A stretch of DNA of 64,000 nt, taken from Haloarcula sp. DT43. Its GTDB lineage: Archaea > Halobacteriota > Halobacteria > Halobacteriales > Haloarculaceae. The stretch is taken from NCBI RefSeq assembly GCF_037078405.1, contig NZ_JAYMGZ010000002.1, positions 1 through 64,000 of the forward strand. The letters run 5' to 3'. Below are positions 9,489 to 18,505 of this stretch, piece after piece. A model generated the notes under the pieces. It searched no databases. It had not been told where the DNA came from and saw only the letters and a list, made by a program, of their open reading frames with translations. The position numbers and the translations under genes are program-made. The first letter of the stretch is position 1. Each line of letters opens with the position of its first letter.

Positions 9489-9701
9489 ATGAAGCGGGTT
9501 CCTGTCTCATCAAGCAATCTCAGCAGTGTAGGATATGATGAATCAACTCAAGTATTGGAGATTGAGTTCAACGGTGGAAGAGTCTACCAGTATTTCAATG
9601 TCCCCCAGCGAATCCACCAAGAGCTCATGAGTGCTTCTTCACATGGAAAATACTTTCATCGGAATATAAAAGACAACTATAGCTACGACCAGGTCAAATA
9701 A
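9489..9701 (+). CDS. KTSC-domain protein
   Basis: 70 residues forming a single KTSC domain: VPVSSSNLSSVGYDE, then LEIEFNGGRVYQYFNVP and a C-terminal SHGKYFHRNIKDNY segment. KTSC domains are small, often found in phage or mobile-element genes, and are thought to bind nucleic acid or partner proteins. Its stop codon shares one base with the start of the OLD nuclease at 9701, so the two are coupled. Base composition drops markedly from herA to this pair, suggesting separate acquisition. Confidence 0.85.
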   Translation: MKRVPVSSSNLSSVGYDESTQVLEIEFNGGRVYQYFNVPQRIHQELMSASSHGKYFHRNIKDNYSYDQVK

Positions 9702-11617
9702 TGCGCATTAGTTCAGTCCGTGTCCAAAACTTTCGGAGTCTTAGGGATGCGCAGATCAATTTTAATGAGCTGACTGCTCTTATAGGATCAAATGGAGCTG
9801 GAAAATCTTCGTTCCTAAGGTCGTTACAACTGTTTTATACAGCGAACGCTTCGTACTCCGAAGAGGACTTCTACAATCGCAACACAAACGAAGAGATCAG
9901 TGTTCAAGTGGAGTTCACAGATTTGGGGGAAGATGCTAAAGAAAAATTCAGTCCATATACCGGCGGTGAAACATTAACCGTAGAAAAGGTAATGGAGTAT
10001 CCGGATAACCGTGGCAATCAACGATACCACGGGAATCGCTTGTATAATCCGGACTTTGACGGGTTCCGTAATGCAAGTGGCCACGATCTCCGCAGAGAAT
10101 ATGAGGCTCTATTTGATAGCGGCTACAGCGAATTTCCTGAGTACCAAAACCAGGAAGAAGCAGAGTCGGTATTACGAGAGTGGGAAGAGGAACACCCCGA
10201 CCAATGTGAACGTAGACGAGATGACGGTCAATTCTTCGGTTTTAATTCGGTTGGTCAAGCTGCTCTTGAGGAATATACGCGATATCTCTTGATTCCGGCA
10301 GTCCGTGATGCGAGTGAGGATGCTGATGATAAACGAGGTAGTCCCCTTACGGAGCTGATGGACTTGGTCGTTCGTGCAGCACTCTCGGAACGGGATGAGC
10401 TAGAGGAGTTTCAACAAGCCGCTCAGCGGCGCTATTCAGAGCTAATTGAGGATGCATCAGAAGCAGAACTTGGTCAGTTGGAGTCTGACCTTTCCTCTAC
10501 GCTAGAAACCTTCGCACCTGGTGTCGGTGTAGACCTTTCCTGGGATACAGAGAATGTCATCGATATTCAAATGCCCCAGGCAGATATCAAACTGGAGGTA
10601 GATGATTTTGTCTCGGAAGTTGAACACGCAGGTCACGGCTCTCAGCGTGCCTTCATTATTTCTCTCCTGCAAAACTTAGCAGTCCATAGCGAGGATATGA
10701 GCTCGACCGGCGAAGATGATAGCGACCACGATCCGAGCCTTATTTTAGGTATCGAAGAACCTGAACTATACCAACATCCAAATCGTCAGCGTCATCTTAT
10801 GTCTATTCTGTCTTCGTTCGACGACCAGGGAATAGCAGGCACAGCTAGTAGCGTTCAGGTCGTATATTCCACTCATTCTCCTTTGATGGTGAGTATGAAG
10901 CGATTTGACGACATACGGAGCTTATCAAAGATCGAAGCAGCGGAGGATTATCCCAAACACACTCAGGTTAAACAGAGCTCATTGGAGACGCTTGCTCGAC
11001 AGATGGAGAATGTCCATGAAGCAGATGAAGGAACCTTCTCCGGAGAATCGACACGCGCTCGTTTGGAACCGGTGATGACGCCCTGGGTTAATGAGGGATT
11101 CTTTTCCGACGTTGTTCTACTGGTCGAAGGGCTTGAAGACCGGTCAGCTCTTTTGGGACGGGCGAGTGCTAGGGGTATCGATCTTAGCTCTGAAGGGGTT
11201 GCTGTCCTTCCCTGCAACGGGAAAACAAAAATCGGTCGGCCCGCTATTATTTTCGAGGAATTAGGGAGATCTGTCTACGTTATGTTTGACTCAGACCATG
11301 ATGATGAGTCAGAAGCAGTCATCAATAAGCGATTGCTCCGTCTTGTTGACGCTGAAGAAGAAAACTGGCCTTCGGGAGTCTATGATCGCCATGCATGTTT
11401 CCAAGAGAATCTAACCCAATGTATCAGAAACTCGCTCGACCCTGACTTCTACAACGATGCACTCCGGGACGCCTGCGACAAATACGGATATCACAAACAG
11501 TCACGAGGGGCGAAGAACCCGACGGTTATGTCTACTGTATTCGAGACTGCAAAGCAGGATGACCGGTCTGTCCCGAAGCTTGACGAAGTCATTGATCAAG
11601 TTCTTGCGTTGGTGTAA
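9701..11617 (+). CDS. OLD-family ATP-dependent endonuclease
   Basis: 638 residues. The N-terminal ABC ATPase has Walker A IGSNGAGKSS (residues 28-37), signature-region HAGHGSQRAF, Walker B LILGIEEPELYQHP and H-loop YSTHSPLM. A C-terminal TOPRIM nuclease follows, with VVLLVEGLEDR (catalytic Glu) and YVMFDSDHDDE (DxD). OLD nucleases defend against phage and include GajA of Gabija. No GajB/UvrD helicase is adjacent, so this is not Gabija; the partner is the KTSC protein. The gene is distinctly AT-richer than the mre11-herA operon, a sign of different origin. Confidence 0.92.
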   Translation: MRISSVRVQNFRSLRDAQINFNELTALIGSNGAGKSSFLRSLQLFYTANASYSEEDFYNRNTNEEISVQVEFTDLGEDAKEKFSPYTGGETLTVEKVMEYPDNRGNQRYHGNRLYNPDFDGFRNASGHDLRREYEALFDSGYSEFPEYQNQEEAESVLREWEEEHPDQCERRRDDGQFFGFNSVGQAALEEYTRYLLIPAVRDASEDADDKRGSPLTELMDLVVRAALSERDELEEFQQAAQRRYSELIEDASEAELGQLESDLSSTLETFAPGVGVDLSWDTENVIDIQMPQADIKLEVDDFVSEVEHAGHGSQRAFIISLLQNLAVHSEDMSSTGEDDSDHDPSLILGIEEPELYQHPNRQRHLMSILSSFDDQGIAGTASSVQVVYSTHSPLMVSMKRFDDIRSLSKIEAAEDYPKHTQVKQSSLETLARQMENVHEADEGTFSGESTRARLEPVMTPWVNEGFFSDVVLLVEGLEDRSALLGRASARGIDLSSEGVAVLPCNGKTKIGRPAIIFEELGRSVYVMFDSDHDDESEAVINKRLLRLVDAEEENWPSGVYDRHACFQENLTQCIRNSLDPDFYNDALRDACDKYGYHKQSRGAKNPTVMSTVFETAKQDDRSVPKLDEVIDQVLALV

Positions 11618-11709
11618 TCCAAGTTCTGCTGTAAACGATATTGGTTCGGCAATTGGCCTAATTTCAGCCTCGTGAGAACGCTTATTCTGGCCGCCTGATA
11701 TGTGGCATC

Positions 11710-13098
11710 ATGGCGACTCAAACTGGAAAGTTCGATCTGAATATGGAGGAAGTGCTTGAGGCATGGGGGCCAGCCGATGCTACCCGCGAGATCCTTGCGA
11801 ACGCACTCGATGAACAAGCACTCACTAGCGGCTCCGACCCTGAAGTTTCACGAGACAATAAGGGGCGTTGGCACATCCGAGACTACGGTCGCGGCCTCCG
11901 GTACGAGCACCTCACTCAATCAGAAGACGACGAAAAACTGGCCAACCCCGATACTGTCATCGGGAAGTTCGGTGTCGGACTGAAAGACGCTCTCGCCACC
12001 TACCATCGTCACGGTATCGACGTCACCATCCACTCTTCACACAACACGTTCACCATTGAAGAAGCGCCGAAACACGGGTTCGAAGAGATTTCCACCCTCC
12101 ACGTAACCATCCACCCTCCACAGGAAGATATCGACGGCACGGACGTCGTTCTTGACGGGATTTCTGAAACCGCAATCGCAGACGCCAAATCGAACTTCAT
12201 CCGGTACTCCGATCTGGACCTTCTAGAATCGACTGGGTTCGGTGATGTCTATCAGGTTCAAGACGGGGAAGACGCGGGCGTGTACGTCACCGGCCTCAAA
12301 GTCGCTGAAGAGCCGAACTTCCTGTTCTCGTACGACATCACGAACACGACGAAGAAAATCCGTGACGCGCTGAACCGCGAGCGCTCCAACGTCGGCCGAA
12401 CCGCGTACACATCCCGCGTCAAAAAGATCCTCCAGGCGTGTGACTCCGAAGCTGTCGCAAAGCGCCTCGTCGATGACCTGCAACGATTCACCGACGGTGA
12501 AACCCATGACGAACTCGGCTGGAAACCAATCCAACTACACGCAGTCCGGATTCTCAACGCCAGACAAGACGTCGTCGTCACAACCGTCGACGAACAACAG
12601 AAACACCGGGACCTCCTCGACCACGCCAAAGACGACGGGCACTCCGTCGTGACCGTACCCGACCGAATCCGAGCCGAACTCTCAGACACATCCGACGTCG
12701 ACGGCAATCAAATCCGGGACGTCACAGTCTACGAAAACGAGTACAACGACAGCTTCGAATTCGACTGGGTCGATGAATCCGCACTCACGACAAAGGAACT
12801 GGCCGCGTGGGACTCCCGCGATGAAATCCTAGAAATCGTGGGACGGCCGCAAAACTACGAGTACCGCATAGCGAGTCAGTTCCGAGCCACCGACGACGAC
12901 CAGACCCGCGGGCTCCACGAGCCCGGAGAACAACGAATCATCATCCACCGTAACGTGTTAAGCGACCAGGCAGAATTTATCGGCGTCTTTCTCCACGAAC
13001 TCGCACACACCAGAACCCCATTCCCCGACCAAACACGCGAGTTCGAAAGCGTACTTACGGAACTGCTCGGAGAAGTCGGCGTGGAGGCACTTTCGTAA
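11710..13098 (+). CDS. GHKL ATPase with C-terminal zinc-protease-like HExxH motif
   Basis: 462 residues. The N-terminal Hsp90/MutL/MORC-like ATPase shows the N box (E27 and N31 in REILANALDE), the G1 box RDYGRG (D58, G60, G62) and the G2 box IGKFGVGLKDA (G85, G88, G90). Near the C-terminus FLHELAHT places H429, E430 and H433 as a zincin HExxH motif, with REFESVLTELLG downstream as a possible third ligand. The middle has no recognised domain. It is followed 1 bp later by a DEDD exonuclease gene. MutL/MORC-like ATPases occur in restriction loci, but I know no named system with this fusion. Confidence 0.82.
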   Translation: MATQTGKFDLNMEEVLEAWGPADATREILANALDEQALTSGSDPEVSRDNKGRWHIRDYGRGLRYEHLTQSEDDEKLANPDTVIGKFGVGLKDALATYHRHGIDVTIHSSHNTFTIEEAPKHGFEEISTLHVTIHPPQEDIDGTDVVLDGISETAIADAKSNFIRYSDLDLLESTGFGDVYQVQDGEDAGVYVTGLKVAEEPNFLFSYDITNTTKKIRDALNRERSNVGRTAYTSRVKKILQACDSEAVAKRLVDDLQRFTDGETHDELGWKPIQLHAVRILNARQDVVVTTVDEQQKHRDLLDHAKDDGHSVVTVPDRIRAELSDTSDVDGNQIRDVTVYENEYNDSFEFDWVDESALTTKELAAWDSRDEILEIVGRPQNYEYRIASQFRATDDDQTRGLHEPGEQRIIIHRNVLSDQAEFIGVFLHELAHTRTPFPDQTREFESVLTELLGEVGVEALS

Positions 13099-13099
13099 C

Positions 13100-13837
13100 A
13101 TGGGAACACTCGTCCTTGACATCGAAACCGCGAGTCCATTCGAAGAACCACCCGAGAACTCCAACGACACGAAATACTACGAATGGTTTGCCGTCAGCCT
13201 CGCATACGCCGATGAGTTAGAAACCACGCCAGAAACCGAAGTTATGTTCCGCCGCGGCGGCTGGGACGCCTCCTATACCGTCGACCTCTACCAGCGAATG
13301 TTCGAGTGGTGCGACCAACGAGATGTCGAGCGCCTGCTCACCTACAACGGTGCCTGGTTCGACGGAAAGCATCTCCTCAACTGGGCCAGCGACATCGACG
13401 ACACCGCAGACCAAACCTTCCAGGAACAAACCGAGACGCTATTCGAGAACCATATCGACGTCGCTCTCGCAGCCGCCGACGAGTACTCCGAAGAACTCTG
13501 GGACGAACAGCACATTCTCCCAGACTGGAAAGCATACAATCTCACAGAAATCAACAACGAGGGCGTCTGGTACGACGATTACGACTTCCCAGACACATAC
13601 CTTTCAGACATCGATGGAGCCGCTGTCCAAGGCAAACACATCGGTCAAGTCCTCGGCGAACGCTACATCGACAACGTCGAAGCAGGCATCGAAGCGACCA
13701 GTGTCCACCGAGAACTCACACGATTGCTCGAAGACTACTGCACAAGCGACGTCGCCGACCTGATTGAGCTCTACACCACACTCGGCGGCCCAACCCTCGA
13801 CGAAGCGTATCGCCGGACAGCAGCTGAAATCATCTAA
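13100..13837 (+). CDS. DEDDy-type 3'-5' exonuclease-like protein
   Basis: 245 residues of the RNase H-like DEDD nuclease superfamily. Motif I is LVLDIET (D7, E9), motif II is TYNGAWFDGKHL (N83, D88) and motif III is DYCTSDVADL, the YxxxD form. No polymerase domain is attached. It starts 1 bp after the GHKL-zincin gene stop, and the pair likely forms one functional unit. Its end overlaps by 4 bp the convergent McrC-like gene. A second, DEDDh-type family member is encoded at 36381-37040 in the HRAMP operon. Confidence 0.82.
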   Translation: MGTLVLDIETASPFEEPPENSNDTKYYEWFAVSLAYADELETTPETEVMFRRGGWDASYTVDLYQRMFEWCDQRDVERLLTYNGAWFDGKHLLNWASDIDDTADQTFQEQTETLFENHIDVALAAADEYSEELWDEQHILPDWKAYNLTEINNEGVWYDDYDFPDTYLSDIDGAAVQGKHIGQVLGERYIDNVEAGIEATSVHRELTRLLEDYCTSDVADLIELYTTLGGPTLDEAYRRTAAEII

Positions 13838-15225
13838 AACACCTCATCTGGCGAGTCAGGGTACTGTACGATCTCGATCTTCTCCTCCGAATTCGACGGG
13901 ATCTCTCGGCCCAGATCGTCCACGAACAGTAGACCTTTGACGTCAACCGAATCAAGAATATTTTCTGGGGCTTCGACATACTCATCCGTAGCAGCCTGCC
14001 TAACAAACGCCATATATTCCAGTAATTCACGTAGCCCAGTCGCAGCGTAATCGACACTCTGAGTGTATTTCACTTCTCCAATAAACACCTGGTCCAATAC
14101 CCAGTCACCCGATTCCGCTGCCTGGTACCGTTCCAAAACAATGTCTGGACGGCCACCCCACAGCGAACCACTCCCACTGCGATCCAACATCCGCTCAGAC
14201 AATGATTGCCACCGAGACAGCACCTCATTCATTCGGAACAAATACCCATCCGGATCGATGTCCTCATCTCCCACTGACTCGTTGAACGTGAGCTTCTCTC
14301 CTGTTGAATCGTGCGACAACCGATACCGGAATCCGTCTTGTTCCCACGTAGCGATTGTCGACGGGCTTTCTCTACTGTCAGTCAATACCCGGTACTGGAC
14401 TCCCTCATAGGCATCTAATACGCGGAATACCCAGTACAGTTCAAACAGGACTTCTGTCTTCTCAGGTGCAATAATCGTGTGATTCAGAATCTCGCGTGCC
14501 TCATCACTATCCAGTTCTTGATTCACCAGCTGCCGATACCGATCCAGTAGAATCGCAGCCTCCTGATAGAATCTTGACCGAGATCGCTTGACCGATTCAA
14601 CAGTCCGGTCCGTGATATCTGCCTCCTCAACATTGATGCGTTGAAGATAGATGTTCTGTTCATAGATCCGATCAAGCATCTCCACTGCAGACTCAGCCTC
14701 TACCGCGATCTCGCTGTCTGAATCGACCCATGGGCCGAGCCATCCATACCCATCTGGATTGTCCACTGCGTACTCCAGATCTTCCGTCAGAATCTCGTGA
14801 ATGACGGTTAGTAACCGCTTTAACACGAGATTCTCGTCGATATTGTAATGTTCCTCTGATTGGTTACACACGAAGATCGGCTCACTAAGTCGCCCCGCCC
14901 TTGCCCGAGTCTTCACTGTCCCTTGCCAATCGATCTGCCCGCGCACCTCGCCATGATACTCATGTGCCTCCGGCGAGGTCGTCGTCTTCATCCGGCGGAT
15001 ACGTGCTTCCAATTCCCGCATAAAGTCCAACACCCCGACGTCCTGGTCATCCGTTTCAGCATCAGTCAACACAAAGTGAATCCGAAGCAGAGTCTCGATA
15101 TCGTCTATCTCAAGATCCGAGTGCGCTGAACCGATAACTCGGTCAAACCGAACCCCCTTCCGAAGGTACGTGTGGAAATCATCCGCAATCGCATCGAGTA
15201 ACGCCTCCTCACTCGTCTTCGCCAT
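13834..15225 (-). CDS. mcrC: McrC-like type IV restriction nuclease subunit
   Basis: 463 residues, second gene of a pair with the McrB-like ATPase, 6 bp apart. The C-terminal part has a PD-(D/E)XK nuclease core: RPDIVLERY followed by VFIGEVKYTQS, giving D...ExK. The N-terminal two thirds are helical and poorly conserved, as usual for McrC, whose N-terminal part contacts the McrB ring. In type IV restriction McrC cuts DNA bearing modified bases when McrB translocates. Identification rests on the motif, the length and the partner gene. Confidence 0.82.
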   Translation of the reverse strand: MAKTSEEALLDAIADDFHTYLRKGVRFDRVIGSAHSDLEIDDIETLLRIHFVLTDAETDDQDVGVLDFMRELEARIRRMKTTTSPEAHEYHGEVRGQIDWQGTVKTRARAGRLSEPIFVCNQSEEHYNIDENLVLKRLLTVIHEILTEDLEYAVDNPDGYGWLGPWVDSDSEIAVEAESAVEMLDRIYEQNIYLQRINVEEADITDRTVESVKRSRSRFYQEAAILLDRYRQLVNQELDSDEAREILNHTIIAPEKTEVLFELYWVFRVLDAYEGVQYRVLTDSRESPSTIATWEQDGFRYRLSHDSTGEKLTFNESVGDEDIDPDGYLFRMNEVLSRWQSLSERMLDRSGSGSLWGGRPDIVLERYQAAESGDWVLDQVFIGEVKYTQSVDYAATGLRELLEYMAFVRQAATDEYVEAPENILDSVDVKGLLFVDDLGREIPSNSEEKIEIVQYPDSPDEVF

Positions 15226-15231
15226 CCCAAA

Positions 15232-18200
15232 TCACTCCTCGTCACTAGGCTGCAGGTCAACCTGGAAAAAGTCCCGCGCAACCGTCCACAACTCTCCAGC
15301 CCTATCATCCACAATCGAATCAAGCTGCTCGATCAGGGCCTCTAACTCGTTCCGACGCAGCCCCTCCAACTGCGGGAACACATACATAATCAGCGGCGAC
15401 ACGTAATCTGCGTCCTCACGAGTTGGTGCCGCTGCAACGTACTCGTAGATATCCTCCACAATAGCCGGTCCAATTGACCGCTCCTCGTTCACAGCCCGCC
15501 AGATCCGACCCACCGGCTCGTAATGCTGTTCAGCTTCAGGTACGCTCCCATCAGCCGCCCACACCTTCACGTACTCCTCAACCAACTCTTCTAACTCAGA
15601 ATCATCCTCGTCCACCCGCTCAGGAAGCTCAGGAATCCCGACTGGAATGAACGCCCATCGTCGCATAAACGCATAACTCATCTCATACAGCGAGGTCTTG
15701 TCGAGCGTGTTCATCGTCGCAATCATCTGCCAATCCTCCGGGATATAGAACCGATTCGTGTCCACCTCCACGCCCGTCTGTGACGCATCGAGAATCTGGA
15801 TCGGATCCCCATTCGATCCATCAAACGGCAACGTGACACTCTCACCCGTCAATGCAGAAAACAGCGATCCAAACGCTTTGTCGATATCAGCTCGGTTGAG
15901 TTCGTCGATGATGAGCCACTCGTTCGTCGGCGACCCATCAGCATCGTCCTGAAACCGATCCAGCACAATTCCCGGTTCGAATTCGAGCGTATTCTTCGAG
16001 GTCGTCTGATACCCACCAACGGTATCAAACGTAGACCAATCAGCTGACGCCGTCACAAGCTCAAAATCGTCTTCCCCGACTGTGTCTTCACACACCTGAC
16101 GAGCAAGCTTCGTCTTCCCCGTCCCCGGCGGCCCAAACAGCAACACGTGCTTCCCATTCGCAAGCGCTCGCTCTATCCGAGACTGGATTCGGCCCCACTC
16201 CCCTTGCTCATCCTCCGCCCCATCTGGGAAGTGCAGATTCTTCCGATCCACAGTGATCTCTGAATTCGGTACCTCCAGCTCTTCAACGAAATCACCAAAC
16301 GTCGTTTTCCGGGTCAACTCCAGAATCCTATCGTACTCCTGTTTGGTGAGTTCAGTAACAACAAAGCTGTTTCCCGACTCGACGAGCCTACTGGCTTCCA
16401 GTTCTGAATCCGACGTTATGTCGTTCCAACCTACCCCATCCACAGATTCATCCCAGCGGAGGGTAATCCCGGCTACCGGTTCCTCGCTATCCTCTACAGA
16501 TTCCTCGTGTAACCCGCGAGCCACGTGGGCTCGCCCGACAACACGTTTTTCAGGCGAAATCTGATAGACGAGCACCTCATCGCCCCGCTGCGCCTTTTGA
16601 TACGCCTCCTGATTTCGACGTTTCCCACCAGATGGACCTGTAACCGTATAGAAGGCCTCACCCCCTTCCTCCTGCCAGTCAGTGGCTTCTGCATTCACCC
16701 AGAAGTACCGCGTGGACGTCCCCAACTCCACAACGGTCCGATAATCACGGCCCGTAATCTCGATAATCGGGTGTTGGAGAGAAATAGATGTCTCAAACTC
16801 CCCACGCACTGAATTCACGTCAACCGGATCCAACTCCTCGTACTCCTCAATATCCGCGAAGCAGTGCGTCTCATCACCTCGCTCTTCTTCGTGAATCTCA
16901 ACAATCCGTGCCCTCGCATAGATGTCTCCGTCTTCCAAGTATAACACACGGGCAGTCTCAGCATCCCCCAACTTCCGTGAACCAGGGATTCCCATCTTGA
17001 AATGGTACTGCTCAGCAGGTTTATCCTCCCACTCGTCACTCCCCGTTTGCAGGATGAAGAAACTCTGCGTAGCAAAATCTACACTAGCATGCTCAAGACG
17101 CTGCAGTGGAGCGAGTGTTTCCGCTGGAAGATTCCTCGCCAGAAGTCCTCGAAGTTCCTCAAAACAATCGTACGCGACGACTGTCCGATTGTCAAACTGT
17201 TTTGAAACTCCCCAGTCCTGGATATTGACCGCGTCAGAAACGCTTCGCGTAAAGACCCACTCAACGTGTCTGATACACGGATGCGTGTCTGATTCACCCT
17301 CATTAGAAAACGCGATCTCACGAACCGTACCGCCCACATACTCGTACCCATCAGGCGCTACGACACCGAGCCCCAACAGATCGTGATGTCCTCCTTTGGC
17401 GACCACGATATCTCCGGGCGACATCCGCTCTACGAGCGTTTTGCTCTGCGAATTCAACTCATCAGTAGAGACCTGGCTTAATGGTCCGATATCCCACCCC
17501 ACTGAAATCACATTTCGTTCTATCCAGATCGGCCAGAGCTCTTCTGGGTACGAATGCTTGTTCGTCCCAGGTTGTACCTGCCACGCGTTCCGAGAAATTC
17601 CTTCCCTGAGCGCCTCAGACCATACGTTGTCGGCCGATTGTACCCAGTGAAGGAAGTAATCTAAATCACGGAAATGGCTCTCGAACGAGAATTCTTCTCG
17701 AACTTCAAGGAATCTCTCACGCTCATCCAGGTAATCACTCAGTTCCTGACTCACCTGCTCACCGGTCATCAACTCCATTCCATCACAAGACCGTCCGTTG
17801 ATAACTGGAAAAAGATCAGGAGCCAGGTAATGAAATATCGGCGAAATACGGCCGGACTGAACCCCATAAAAGTCAATCGTCAAGATCTCACGCACTGTAT
17901 CGACTAACTCCGATTCACCCTCATAGTCCTCAACAATCCGAGCAAAACACTCGTGCAAATCCCGTTCCAACTCAGGAAACTCGTCTTCTTTTCCCCCCAC
18001 ATGTATCGGGGGATTCGTCATACTCTGACCAACGCTTCCAACAGACGCATCGATATCATCGACGATCTGCTCTGTCTTGCCATCAGATAAGCCAAGTTGA
18101 CGGACAAGCTCCCGTTTGTCCTCAGCCGACCGCCCATCACTGCTATTCTGACACAAATGATACAGCGTCTTCAGTTCCTGATCCCCAATCCGCTCTCGCT

Positions 18201-18351
18201 CTTCAACCAAGCTCTCGACAGTCCCTCGGACGACCCGAGTCGTTTGCTCAGCAGATTCCTTGAGCGCTTCCCACGACGGCTCTTCACGCTCTTTGAACCG
18301 ATCAACAAGAAACTGAGAACGGTAATACGACTCGCCCTGAGAATCGAACAT
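15232..18351 (-). CDS. mcrB: McrB-like AAA+ NTPase with EVE/PUA-like reader domains
   Basis: 1039 residues. After a helical N-terminus there is a PUA/EVE-like region at about 235-395 (WQVQPGTNKHSYPE, ISVGWDIG, MSPGDIVVAKGG), then a clearer EVE-type domain at about 548-700 (YFWVNAEATDW, GDEVLVYQIS). The AAA+ motor follows, with Walker A LFGPPGTGKTKLA near 740, Walker B LIIDELNRADI near 813, and the McrB-type ATMNTLDKTS near 880. EVE domains flip and read modified cytosines, so the pair is expected to attack modified invader DNA. It must tolerate the phosphorothioate marks made by the dnd genes nearby. Two reader-like regions in one McrB are unusual. Confidence 0.88.
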   Translation of the reverse strand: MFDSQGESYYRSQFLVDRFKEREEPSWEALKESAEQTTRVVRGTVESLVEERERIGDQELKTLYHLCQNSSDGRSAEDKRELVRQLGLSDGKTEQIVDDIDASVGSVGQSMTNPPIHVGGKEDEFPELERDLHECFARIVEDYEGESELVDTVREILTIDFYGVQSGRISPIFHYLAPDLFPVINGRSCDGMELMTGEQVSQELSDYLDERERFLEVREEFSFESHFRDLDYFLHWVQSADNVWSEALREGISRNAWQVQPGTNKHSYPEELWPIWIERNVISVGWDIGPLSQVSTDELNSQSKTLVERMSPGDIVVAKGGHHDLLGLGVVAPDGYEYVGGTVREIAFSNEGESDTHPCIRHVEWVFTRSVSDAVNIQDWGVSKQFDNRTVVAYDCFEELRGLLARNLPAETLAPLQRLEHASVDFATQSFFILQTGSDEWEDKPAEQYHFKMGIPGSRKLGDAETARVLYLEDGDIYARARIVEIHEEERGDETHCFADIEEYEELDPVDVNSVRGEFETSISLQHPIIEITGRDYRTVVELGTSTRYFWVNAEATDWQEEGGEAFYTVTGPSGGKRRNQEAYQKAQRGDEVLVYQISPEKRVVGRAHVARGLHEESVEDSEEPVAGITLRWDESVDGVGWNDITSDSELEASRLVESGNSFVVTELTKQEYDRILELTRKTTFGDFVEELEVPNSEITVDRKNLHFPDGAEDEQGEWGRIQSRIERALANGKHVLLFGPPGTGKTKLARQVCEDTVGEDDFELVTASADWSTFDTVGGYQTTSKNTLEFEPGIVLDRFQDDADGSPTNEWLIIDELNRADIDKAFGSLFSALTGESVTLPFDGSNGDPIQILDASQTGVEVDTNRFYIPEDWQMIATMNTLDKTSLYEMSYAFMRRWAFIPVGIPELPERVDEDDSELEELVEEYVKVWAADGSVPEAEQHYEPVGRIWRAVNEERSIGPAIVEDIYEYVAAAPTREDADYVSPLIMYVFPQLEGLRRNELEALIEQLDSIVDDRAGELWTVARDFFQVDLQPSDEE

Positions 18352-18472
18352 ATCCTACCCTGAAAGAGTATCCTAAAAAGAGTAACTGGTATGTAGTTAT
18401 ATCTCCACCTCAGACCGATTCTGCCAGAATGCCGTGCTTCAATTCATCTGGCCGAGAACTGCCCATAATCTG

Positions 18473-18479
18473 TTTTATA
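18473..18479 (+). promoter_or_regulatory. TATA-like box
   Basis: The motif TTTTATA lies 27-33 bp before the ATG at 18506. That is the spacing expected for a transcript starting at or next to the start codon, the leaderless form common in haloarchaea. It supports the choice of the 18506 start for the PD-(D/E)XK gene. Confidence 0.5.
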
Positions 18480-18505
18480 TTCCTCGGATAAAAACAAGAA
18501 CAGCA

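Noticed and set aside
9701-11617. Gabija system
   Set aside because: The OLD protein is GajA-like, but no UvrD-type GajB helicase is encoded next to it.
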